From contig WOFQ01000167.1 in the NCBI GenBank assembly GCA_012184525.1, forward strand, positions 1 through 18,214: a stretch of 18,214 bases of DNA, in the 5' to 3' direction. Under the pieces are notes generated by a model. That model did no database searches. It was not told the origin of the DNA and saw only the letters and a list, made by a program, of their open reading frames with translations. The stretch comes from Xenoacremonium recifei (taxonomy: Eukaryota; Ascomycota; Sordariomycetes; Hypocreales; Nectriaceae). A program made the position numbers and the translations under genes. Positions 9,585 to 17,640 of the stretch are shown in pieces; position 1 is the first letter of the stretch, and each line of letters begins with the position of its first letter.

Positions 9585-9909
9585 ACTGCTATATCTCGAC
9601 GCCCCTCTCATGAGGCCTTGAATCACTCAGCTAGCTTGACAATCCGCACAATCACGGCATCCGTGCCACAGCTTAATAGCCTCAGGCTGTTTAAACATCA
9701 TCTTAGTGTTTCCTTCCGACTGCAGCTTCAATGTCGACGTCTTACATCTCGAAGCCACCCTCACCCATGGGAATATAGTATCAGTAGCAAGCCGGGAGTA
9801 AGTTGTTGCCTAACCCATCTTGGAAAATTCGTCTAGTTTAACTTTTCAGAACTACTGCAGAGAAGCTCAACTTTCAGTATTCGCTTTGAAACTGGGAAAT
9901 AAGGAATAA
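9585..9909 (+). CDS. Possible 3' exons of an unknown spliced gene
   Basis: A frame open from 9585 to 9797 (71 codons, no ATG) runs exactly in phase 0 into a GTAAGT donor at 9798. A CTAAC sits at 9810-9814, and a TTTTCAG acceptor ends at 9849 (52-nt intron). The next 19 codons end in TAA at 9907-9909. Two overlapping AATAAA hexamers lie at 9905-9914, across and beyond that stop. A nearer acceptor ending at 9836 gives an alternative 21-codon tail stopping at 9900-9902. The branch-to-acceptor distance (about 36 nt) is longer than usual. No start codon or upstream exon was found and the product is not recognised, so this may be a relic or chance. Confidence 0.17.
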
Positions 9910-10079
9910 ATAAAACAAAGTAGTCTTTTTCACTAAAAACAAAAACAAAACGGGAAGGCTTAACTGGCTCAGCAGACAATCCAGGCAATCAAGCATCAAA
10001 CTTATCAACCTTGTACACATTCTCCTACGCGCATCTTGAGACTAGACTTGGACATCCAGCTGCGGGGCTACACGGGCCC

Positions 10080-10397
10080 TCAATTTGCTGAGGGGTTCCG
10101 AAGACTAATACAAGCACTTCTGAAGATTTTCCAATATTTGACCGAGGTTGGGTTAGCCTTTGACCACTTTCGTCTAGGGCTGTTGTAAGTCTGCTGGTTC
10201 GCTTTCATGCCTAAAGGACATCCGATAGTCTTAAAAAGGTACTTATAACGCAGATCCGTAAGCTTGAAATTGTGGTGAAAATCATGAGTTGTACAGGGGA
10301 GGTTGAGGGCGTTGCCTTGCCAAAGTCCAAATCGGTTCCAAAACCCACGCCTAATAGAAGTAAGTGGTAGAAGTATGTGTACACCCAGCGGGTTCAT
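10080..10397 (-). CDS. Small hypothetical frame, 105 codons
   Basis: A minus-strand frame with its own ATG at 10397 (G at -3) encodes 105 residues. It is rich in Lys, Arg, Asn and His, strongly basic in the second half, with no signal peptide, membrane segment or family motif that I can see. The frame is open a further 15 or so codons upstream of the ATG. Frames of this length are expected by chance in 18 kb of this composition, so it is listed only because it is the longest ATG-started frame in its neighbourhood. Confidence 0.13.
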   Translation of the reverse strand: MNPLGVHILLPLTSIRRGFWNRFGLWQGNALNLPCTTHDFHHNFKLTDLRYKYLFKTIGCPLGMKANQQTYNSPRRKWSKANPTSVKYWKIFRSACISLRNPSAN

Positions 10398-10399
10398 CT

Positions 10400-12640
10400 C
10401 GGATCCCTCGCCTAACTCTGGATGACACTGGGCTCTATAACCTGGCTATTAGCAAAATTGATCCACGCTAATGAAACGAAAAGTCCGGCATCCTGATCCA
10501 GAGGCGGTATCTAAACTCTGGTATCCTCGCCCATTAAGTCGAAAGCCGCTGCCTTCTTCATGATGCGGACTTTTCTATAAAGCTGGAAAACCTGCTTCAT
10601 CAAGTGGTGGAGGAATTTGCTGAAGATCGGCCTGCAGTGTTGTCAACCCTGCTCAGATGCAAGCTCAAGGGCACTAGGAGAAGCAAATAGCGGCCAAGCA
10701 GCAGTACTAGGGCAATGGAATGACGGTGACGGGAGGACGAGCCCTCATGAGCAATACAAGGTTGTTCAGGCCACGAGAGGGGGGTCAGCTTTAGCTCCCT
10801 GGAGCTCAGTGGCACTAATTCAAGAATTAGTAGACGCCGGTTACAGAAGACTCAAGGTGTATTAGGCCTGGAAAAGTCTGAGGGGATTGATGAACCATGA
10901 AAGGCCAGGGGACGGGAAGGACGTGAGGCTTTTTGGTTGTAGCAGAGGACCTGCAGAGTTGTGAGATGTAGGCTGTCCAGAAACTGGTTAATCAGAGTCT
11001 GAACTTGGTTTGCAAGCACGTCAGAGCTGCGTCTCGAGATGTCTGCTGTTGCGTTGCGAGTCTCTGCTGACATCTTTTCGTGCCTCCAAGCTCCATAATA
11101 CATGGCCCTTCAGTCGCGATAGGAATTGATACCAAATTTACTTCGAGCAGCGATTGAGAGTTGTGAAAGCATTTCAGCGGAATATTTGCCGGGACGCAGA
11201 GCGGTACTCTTAAGAACTCAGCCATGAAGCGGAGGCAGCAGTGGACAGCTCGTAGTTACTCTGTATAGGATACGTGGGCGTGAATCTCCAGTCTAGTTAA
11301 AATTAAGACGGTCTCAGCGCATAAGCCATACTTCTTTTTAACTTCCCGTGCTCTCAGAAGCTGCAAGGTAGATGCCGACTTCGATGTATTTGGAGTATTC
11401 TGCCCACCAGCCACAATCCAATATTTGGACGGATCATCTTCAGATGGTTACCAGGACACAGGTGCCGCTCTTCCGCTTGTAGAGAAGCTGATCTTCAACT
11501 AGAGGAAGCCTTCAAACACCTCCTGTCTCGCGGGAAGAAAAAAAAAATAATATCAAACAGCAAAAGCAAGCAAGTTTATCTTCAACGCGCGGGGCAGCAA
11601 CGAGTTAAGAATCGGCAGTCTTCACAGACCAAGTCATCGAGGTTAACAGCAGGGGTTCGGAGATTTCTGTATCCGAATTGGCGTTACCACAGTCACGCGT
11701 CGGCGGGACCGATGTGTCGTCCTCCCGTCCGGTAAAGCCATCCTGAACATGGGCATCCAACACGAGCTGGCACATGCCATGACGTTTCTTCTTCAGCCGT
11801 TCCTCGTTCCGCATCACCAGACTCAGTCCACCGCAGCCTGAGCACCGGCATCATCCGTCTTCCACCGTAGAGGTGTCCCTTCTGCCCTTCTTCAGATTCT
11901 GCATCCGTGTAAGGCCACCAGTGCAAATAGCAGGAGAGGCCACACAGAACCATACCCCGCTAACTACTCTTCAGATGCAAATCTTCAGTATCCTCCGCAG
12001 CAATCTTGTTCAGCAAGCAGCGCCTCGAAAGTTTCCTGTTTCGATGCTGAAACCTACTCTCTCTTGCTATCCGTGGAATTTCGTTTAGTATTACATCATA
12101 GACAGTGACACCATCTCGGATCTAGCTAAATACACCAACAAGAACACTTAGGATAATCAAGGCTTTCAAAGCCGGTGGTGGCCCGGGGAGGGGCAGAAGT
12201 GCTTACCTTGCCAAGAAAGCACGGAGTCACTCAGGGCAGGGTCGCCAGTCCCTAGAACTCCTCCTCGAGGGTTTGAACATCAAACTGACAGAAAGAAGTG
12301 ACTTACGTATTGAGTTTCGTGTTATTGAGAGCCGGCCGCGCCAACGCCAATATACTCTACCCATCTCAAGGCTTTCATAATCTGTACTATAGTGTGAATA
12401 ATACTGGCGTGGATGGGAGTCTAAGACCAGGGTGGGGCTGCGACGGCATAATACATCAAGAGAATATATGGCAGTTACTCCGAGGTCTTGATCAGCGTCA
12501 AACGGCGGTTTTACATAATTGGTGTGTCTTGCACAAGACCCTCCATCCTTCGACTTCAATAGACGGTTAGTTGCAGCAAGTGGATTACTGGTTTTGATGA
12601 TATGCTAATTTAGACAAAGGCAGACCAACAATCTCTACGA
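10400..12640. other. Gene-empty stretch with broken frames
   Basis: No intact gene recognised. On the minus strand a frame from about 11970 down to 11605 is open except for one TGA near 11851. It includes CRCSGCGG followed by a Lys/Arg-rich stretch and an acidic tail, so it could be the end of a decayed zinc-binding protein. Minus-strand donor-like GTAAGT (from 12306) and GTAAGC (from 12206) sites sit upstream of it. Both strands of 12227-12570 read as plausible protein, so I make no call. An A10 run lies at 11539-11548. Confidence 0.45.
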
Positions 12641-12652
12641 GTGACGACTCAA

Positions 12653-12917
12653 ATGCGGCTTATTTCCACAGTTGTCATCCACTATTCCCTTCCATACACA
12701 ACCCAACTGACTCTAGGCCAACTGTATAAGATCTCATTGCGCTTCTATACTGAGATCAAGGTTCACCGGTAAGCCAAATACCCATTTGGAGAATTGGCTG
12801 AGAGGTCGACCAAACCTGGAATCCGTTCACATTTCCATCTTTCCGTACAGGCTAATCCAGTCTTTGACAGGGACTCTCACAGAGAGCCGATACAATGTGG
12901 TATACGTCCTTAGTTAG
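12653..12917 (+). CDS. Candidate two-exon small protein, 60 residues
   Basis: Exons 12653-12768 and 12851-12917 give 60 residues. The intron (82 nt) has donor G|GTAAGC, a CTGAG that could serve as branch, and a pyrimidine-rich tract ending in CCGTACAG. Splicing removes the TAA at 12770-12772 and continues the frame in phase to TAG at 12915-12917. The N-terminus (MRLISTVVIHY) is mildly hydrophobic but not a clear signal peptide. No family is recognised. The frame is also open upstream of the ATG to 12614, just after a TTTAG, so this could instead be an internal exon of a larger model. The intron signals are the main support. Confidence 0.22.
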
Positions 12918-13468
12918 CATCGGGTTCTCGACTGCAGCTCAAAATGAGAAGTCTATAAATAAAAGTTTACCTCAGTATAATTCCGAGGAGACGTTAATGT
13001 CGAATGGATGCAGCATTTTTCTTATAATGATCTCTACTAAGTAGAAAGACTATAGACGATGGCGACCGAGGAAACTGAGAGTGGCATAGGAAGAGACACT
13101 TTAGTACTGCTTACCCAGCTCGTCTTGTTCAGTCCCTCGCTTGAGCTCTTTTTTTTTTTTAATGAGGTCAAGGAATCCGCGGAATGCCTTATTACCGAAG
13201 CCAGAACCACCTTGATCACCAGGAGGGAATCCTGTACAAGCCGTGCCTTGACTTCAGGGAGAGAGTGGCGTCTGTGCGGATCAACAGATGCGCTTCTGCG
13301 AGGAAGAAAACGAAGATGGTCTGGTTCTGGTTGGCTCGCTCATATCGAACTCAAGCTAACTACTCCTCCCGTTTCATAGCGATGTTGCTCCAGGCTAGAT
13401 TCCTTTCGGTCTTTCTCGTATTCTCAGCCAATCCTTCTGTATTTAAGAAAGTGAATTGAAAAGAAAGC

Positions 13469-14029
13469 ATGGAACTTTGCGTCTTCCGTTTGCCCCGCAG
13501 CACAAAGGCCTTTGATTATATTTCCAGGGGTGTTCAGGACTATTCCCAAGCGCGCCGCACATCACCTCGGCCAGCGACTTGAGGCGTTTCACGCGAGCTG
13601 AGTTTAACCAGTAGCCTGCTTCCAAACCGTTTCAGTGCCACCAGCAGCAGCACTGTGACCTTCAACTTCATTAGCTACGATGTACAAATGGACCTTATCA
13701 ACCTCGGTGGCGCAGACTTGATCATGTAAAGCATCTCAGCCCCTATCTTTATGCTTTTGAATGCCCTCGATTTGCTGCAGACAGGCCCTCGCTCTGGACA
13801 ATACGCCGCAAATCAAGCCAACTGCCACAAGTCTAGCCAAGATCTTCACCAAAGCTACAAAACCTCGGCCACAGTGAGTGCTGCGTCAATTTCCGGTTCA
13901 AGATACACCTGACTCCAGATTCTCTATTGCAGTGTATCGACGAGTTCGAGGCATCAGAGGTTATGGTCGGACATCTTGCGGCATGGCATTAGTGATCGAG
14001 TGGTTGAGTTTGATGATGAAAGCATATAG
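13469..14029 (+). pseudogene. Candidate three-exon gene with one in-frame TGA
   Basis: A model with exons 13469-13725, 13781-13873 and 13933-14029 keeps one frame throughout apart from a TGA at 13580-13582. The first ATG has A at -3 and G at +4. Intron 1 (55 nt) is GTAAAG...TTTGCTGCAG. Intron 2 (59 nt) is close to ideal: GTGAGT, CTGAC at 13909-13913 and TTGCAG at 13932. Without the TGA the product would be about 147 residues. Starting at the in-frame ATG at 13688 it would be an intact 75-residue protein. The end, rich in acidic residues (VVEFDDESI), meets TAG at 14027-14029, and the same frame stays largely open beyond. The product is unknown. It could be a young pseudogene, a small real gene, or a chance assembly: the minus strand also reads open for long stretches here. 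Confidence 0.25.
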
Positions 14030-14220
14030 TCCCACAGCAGCAAAAGAAGGCACTGGAAAAGTCGTTCATCGGGTTTCCTCTCTACCGAGGAGCTCATGGA
14101 CGAACCTACAAACGGTGCTACTCGGTAAAATCGCCCAGAAGTGTCCTCAGCAATAGAAACAAGCACAACAACGTCGTCTCCTGGAAGATAGTTTCTGTAG
14201 AGATATTTCTACTTAATAAC

Positions 14221-14580
14221 ATGGATTCTGTCTATCACGTCAAGTCGAAGCAGTTATTCAAAACATTCGAAAGACATTTGTTATCTCTAGGGAGACCCAC
14301 GTCATGCGAAGCATTACCGACGAAGTGGTATATTTGTTTCTATCATACAATGGACCCAAGCTTACCAGGTAACCAGCCGTCAGACGACATATCCGGAAGG
14401 CACGCCACCCCTCCCAGTCCCCGTCATCCAGCTGATGTGCCCGACACTGTCGAGGGGGTCCCAAAGATCAACTCTCTCACATCTTACAATCTGAGGACTA
14501 AGTTTCACAGCAACGATAACAAATATTGGAATGGAACTTATAAGTTAGAGCCTCTCACATTGACTAGATGGAGTTGCTAA
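14221..14580 (+). CDS. Small hypothetical frame, 119 codons
   Basis: The ATG at 14221 sits in a favourable context (A at -3, G at +4) and opens 119 codons ending at TAA 14578-14580. The first 50 residues are basic and aromatic. The middle (about 50-75) is Pro/Ser/Asp-rich and probably disordered, and the end is Asn/Lys/Thr-rich. A 63-nt segment, 14369-14431, begins GTAACC after a CCAG and ends in a pyrimidine-rich TCATCCAG. Its removal keeps the frame and gives a 98-residue form. No motif is recognised and the length alone is not significant. Confidence 0.2.
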   Translation: MDSVYHVKSKQLFKTFERHLLSLGRPTSCEALPTKWYICFYHTMDPSLPGNQPSDDISGRHATPPSPRHPADVPDTVEGVPKINSLTSYNLRTKFHSNDNKYWNGTYKLEPLTLTRWSC

Positions 14581-14589
14581 TCTTCAAGT

Positions 14590-15200
14590 TGAGCACTTTT
14601 CATCCCGTAGACACTGGCTGTTCGCCGACAGGGCGAAGAGGAACCTCATTTTACCACTCGCTATACCAAACTTGGATACGAACAAATGCGTCACTCCTCG
14701 AGGACTTGTATGTTGATCTCGGGCAAATCCAGACTTTTTTCATTTCATAGATTTTGCCTGGACATAAGGGATGATGGTTGATTCATCTCCCGATACTCTA
14801 TCATTGCTTACCCGGTTCTACCGTGCCAGTCCAGGCAGAGTACAAGAAGGACTCCAGATTTTAGGTGCCCTTTCGAGCATGTATCTCACGCTATTGTCAA
14901 AGCTGTGTTCCGAGGGTTAGATTGGTGATTGTGTGCAGCCCAGAGGGCCCTATTCCGTCATTTCGAAAACATGCTCTACTCGTACCCATCTGGGGCCTTT
15001 TTTCTCTTAGAGCCTCAGACAGTTACGACAAGGGAGCGCGGGGAACAAGGATCGTTCTTGCAACTGGATTGAGTGGCCTAGTTGAGATAATCGACCGCGG
15101 GCTCTTAGGTGTGCTCTGCTTCTGTTCCGCTTCCCTCCTCCTTCTTGCCCAAGCTGCTAGGGAGCCTTTTGGTCAACTAGATTTTATCCAACTCCATAAA
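14590..15200. other. Gene-empty stretch
   Basis: Short overlapping frames only. A GTATGT...TTTTTTCATTTCATAG pair (14708-14750) would make a 43-nt intron, shorter than usual and without a branch site. A minus-strand GTAAGC...GTCCAG pair (14811 to 14758, 54 nt) joins short frames that have no ATG. The frame at 14865-15221 begins with GTG and has no ATG. A perfect palindrome TTTAGCTAGCTAAA lies at 15217-15230. Confidence 0.45.
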
Positions 15201-15217
15201 GATCCAAAAGAAATGAT

Positions 15218-15574
15218 TTAGCTAGCTAAAGTAGCTGCCCAACGCTCAAAGATACTCAAACTATCGTCTGCTTCGCTATCATACCCAGTAAAGACGCAGC
15301 ATGATACGCGTCTTTGAGCCTCTCCTGCGCCCAGGCGCATCGGTGACAGTTCGCGATCCTCCCAAGGACATCTGTCGCCAGGATGTTCGATATGATTGAA
15401 TAGAGCCATATCACAACAACCTCGCTCACGCGTTGCTTCCCTCATTGCATGTATAACTGCGAGGAGCAAGCTCAAGCAGTGGTTTCAGTAATCGGAGCCG
15501 CCTCACTCACAAGGTGATGCTTTAAGAATGCAGCACGGCACCCGGAGTGTTCCTAATCTTCCTTTAAGAGACAT
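15218..15574 (-). CDS. Candidate two-exon cysteine-pair protein, 100 residues
   Basis: Read on the minus strand, exon 1 runs 15574 to 15511 and exon 2 from 15456 to 15218, giving 100 residues. The ATG has A at -3. The 54-nt intron starts GTGAGT, contains TACTGAAAC as a possible branch, and ends in CTTGCTCCTCGCAG. Splicing joins the exons in phase 1 with no stop, while retention gives a stop two codons in. Exon 2 alone supplies about 79 codons. The product has three adjacent cysteine pairs (residues 14-15, 35-36 and 74-75) plus Cys51, an Arg/Glu-rich middle and an acidic stretch (DSEADD, 81-86) near the end. There is no signal peptide and no recognised family. It is the best-formed small gene model in the right half, and still unproven: the frame length is within what chance allows. 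Confidence 0.37.
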
Positions 15575-15575
15575 T

Positions 15576-16350
15576 TTATGTAATTATATTGAGTGCTTGG
15601 AGTCGTCGATTGAATTCTTCTTGCCGATTCCATCGGAGCATGGAAGTAATTGACCAGCCTGTTCCATTCCTTTCTGCAGCCCTAACGCTTCCCAGGTCCC
15701 CACAGTTCACCTCGGCAATAGTATGCCGCAATAAGATACGTGCGCCAACTATAATCTCTGGAGCCATTCGAAGGCATGGATTGGAAGCATACCAAAAAGA
15801 CTGATGACGAATCCCACAACTGAGCATACCGATCGCCATAAACTATTTCGCAACTTTTGCCAGTGTGATTACTCTTCTCAAACTTGGTACCCCTCGGACA
15901 TTCCCGGCCAGACCATCGAGAGCAAGAACAGCTTGGTAATCATCACGCCAGTCGGCGATAGTAAGAAGAAATGCAAGTAGAAGGCGGTGGATGCGCCGCA
16001 GGAGGCCAGCATTTCTAGCGAGCCAGATATAAAGTTTCCTGTTTCAGGTTCTTCGAAGTGTCCCTCAGGCACACCGACAGCTGACATACGGAGACACTGT
16101 CTGACTTGGGCACACTCGCCGGGGATGTCCTCATCACAGGATTCTCCTCGAGCTCTTCCAGGGTGAACATGTCTTAGTTGTACAAATATTACAACAGTCA
16201 GCAAAGCGCTGTCATCGAGGTGTATGAAAAGAAATATCACAGCCCATCACTCAATAGCCTCGTCTGTCATACCAGTCTCCGCCTACAGCTTTTTTCTTTG
16301 GTTACGTTCCTCGTTATGAAATCGTCGCGAGCCTTGCACCGGCAGACAAG
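15576..16350. other. Stretch with competing open frames, no call
   Basis: On the minus strand one frame is open from about 16055 to 15576 except for a single TAG near 15842. A second minus frame (15878-16240) begins with GTG, and a third is open across 16030-16170. All give unremarkable translations with no motif. Nothing here can be assigned. If a decayed gene is present it is more likely on the minus strand. Confidence 0.4.
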
Positions 16351-16352
16351 TC

Positions 16353-16591
16353 CTAGTCGTCATATAATTCATCATTAGAATCGTTCACGACGCACCATTT
16401 AACAGACACTTGATCGTCTATGTATAGACTATGCAGTGGTATTTGAACCGTATGAATCGCCTTAGTCCCTGAAATCGCGTCAACACCGTCTGCTTTCCAA
16501 CGTGCACGCTTGAATGCTACCGTCGTGACTGAGCGCTGCTGCGCGCACAAGCTACAACTGCAAATACAAGCCACCCAGAAGAACTCGCCAT
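16353..16591 (-). pseudogene. Possible frameshifted small secreted protein
   Basis: A minus-strand ATG at 16591 opens MASSSGWLVFAVVACARSSA, which has the layout of a signal peptide: short polar start, hydrophobic core, small residues at a likely cleavage site. Its frame ends at TAG after 24 codons (16519). In the overlapping frame the sequence stays open from 16574 to TAG at 16353-16355, with an Asp/Asn-rich tail. A single shift near 16530 would join the two into a protein of about 75 residues. The start context is poor (C at -3), no intron explains the shift, and the plus strand is also open over 16456-16626. This may be a broken effector-like gene or coincidence. Confidence 0.2.
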
Positions 16592-16599
16592 GCGCTGTT

Positions 16600-17400
16600 G
16601 AAGGCCTCTATTTTGTTGTAGCTGTATAGTAAGTCAGGCACAAGATGAGAGGAGGCTTAGGGTGTCTTGCGGGAGGCGCCGCGGATTGACTGCATTTCAC
16701 TTGTCTCATCTGCATTTAAAACCTAGACAGACAAGTAGTTTAGCCAGTCCTTAAGTATCAAGAAAGAGGCGGAGACGAAGAGGAATGTCACTCACCCTTT
16801 TAGTTGATGTTCGTCACTCTAGCGAAATTATCTATGTGGAGGATGTCTCGGATGAAGTTACGGGTGACGGTTTGTTTATTCAATACCCTTTCACTGGGCG
16901 ACTCTGGACGTTTGGATGACCAATGTCAGGCCCTTTTCTTTTTCACTCTCAAACGGTCCAAATGATACTAGCAGGTTAGGTCTACTGAAGAGTCTGTTTA
17001 ATGCGAGCTTGCTCTTGGTGTTCATGTTTCGGGCCACTAGTCGTTTCTAGTGACGAGAACTATTAAGGTATGAGGATTTCTAGCCAATCATGAGTTTTAT
17101 GATAGAGGCCCTAGCTAAGGAGAAGTTTCGGGCAAGTAGAAAGTCTTGCCGATTGTCAGTTGGAAGACGATGCAGGTTTAAAAAAAAAAGGATACACAAA
17201 ATCACAAATAAATAACCTAATAGGCATTCTGATTTTCCTGTCCCGTCAGATAGCACAGTCAATAGTGGCAAGTCGATCCGATCCGTACACGCTTTGACCC
17301 GTATATTTCAACCATTTCGGAGCCTGGCTGGTTCGGGGCTGCGCGGAATACGAGGATTGCTCGGTTTTCCGAAACTTCCTTGCTCATACAAGCTGACTAA
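16600..17400. other. Gene-empty stretch
   Basis: No gene called. The 44-codon frame 16785-16919 (plus) has an ATG and reads plausibly, but the opposite strand is equally open there. A 9-A run lies near 17180. The frame at 17080-17271 (minus) contains GTGKS only by chance: it lacks every other P-loop NTPase feature. Confidence 0.45.
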
Positions 17401-17403
17401 GTG

Positions 17404-17436
17404 TCACGTACTCACGTGTTCTCGCGGGCTCACGTG
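17404..17436. promoter_or_regulatory. Cluster of CACGTG/CACGTA sites
   Basis: TCACGT occurs three times within 32 bases (from 17404, 17412 and 17430). Two copies are full CTCACGTG E-boxes at 17411-17418 and 17429-17436, 18 bases apart. CACGTG is the core site of many bHLH and some bZIP regulators in fungi. The cluster lies downstream (3') of the minus-strand gene ending at 17641 and faces no called gene on its left, so a regulatory role is uncertain. Confidence 0.4.
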
Positions 17437-17486
17437 CAACACTCGCCTTTTAGTCAGCATTGGCCTCTTAGTGGCTCCCACTGGAA

Positions 17487-17536
17487 CGGCGCCCAGGCGC
17501 CGCAATAGAATCGGCGCCCGGGCGCTGCAGTAGCGT
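17487..17536. repeat. G/C-rich 25-bp tandem dyad
   Basis: Two 25-bp units (17487-17511 and 17512-17536) match at 20 of 25 positions, and four of the five differences are transitions. Each unit opens with a dyad: CGGCGCCCAGGCGCCG is a perfect inverted repeat around two bases, and the second copy, CGGCGCCCGGGCGCTG, has one mismatch. It stands out sharply from the surrounding composition and could form a stable stem in RNA on either strand. Confidence 0.8.
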
Positions 17537-17640
17537 TTTTATGGGTCAACACATCATTCATTAGCCAGACCTGTCAACGTGCCTAACATCAGGATTGAGC
17601 CAAAGTCATAATATTAAGTAAAGCATTAAAGTCAGAAAGA

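Noticed and set aside
12227..12607. Minus-strand frame open for about 126 codons ending near GTAAGT and GTAAGC donors
   Set aside because: No ATG, no acceptor at a sensible distance that gives a unique continuation, and the plus strand is open for 91 codons over the same bases; left as unresolved.
16723..16795. Minus-strand GTGAGT...GTCTAG pair of 73 nt
   Set aside because: Good intron signals, but the only well-open upstream frame stops (TAA) just before the donor.
17080..17271. GTGKS resembling a P-loop
   Set aside because: Missing the hydrophobic strand and all other motifs of an NTPase; the frame is 63 codons and lies in A/T-rich DNA.
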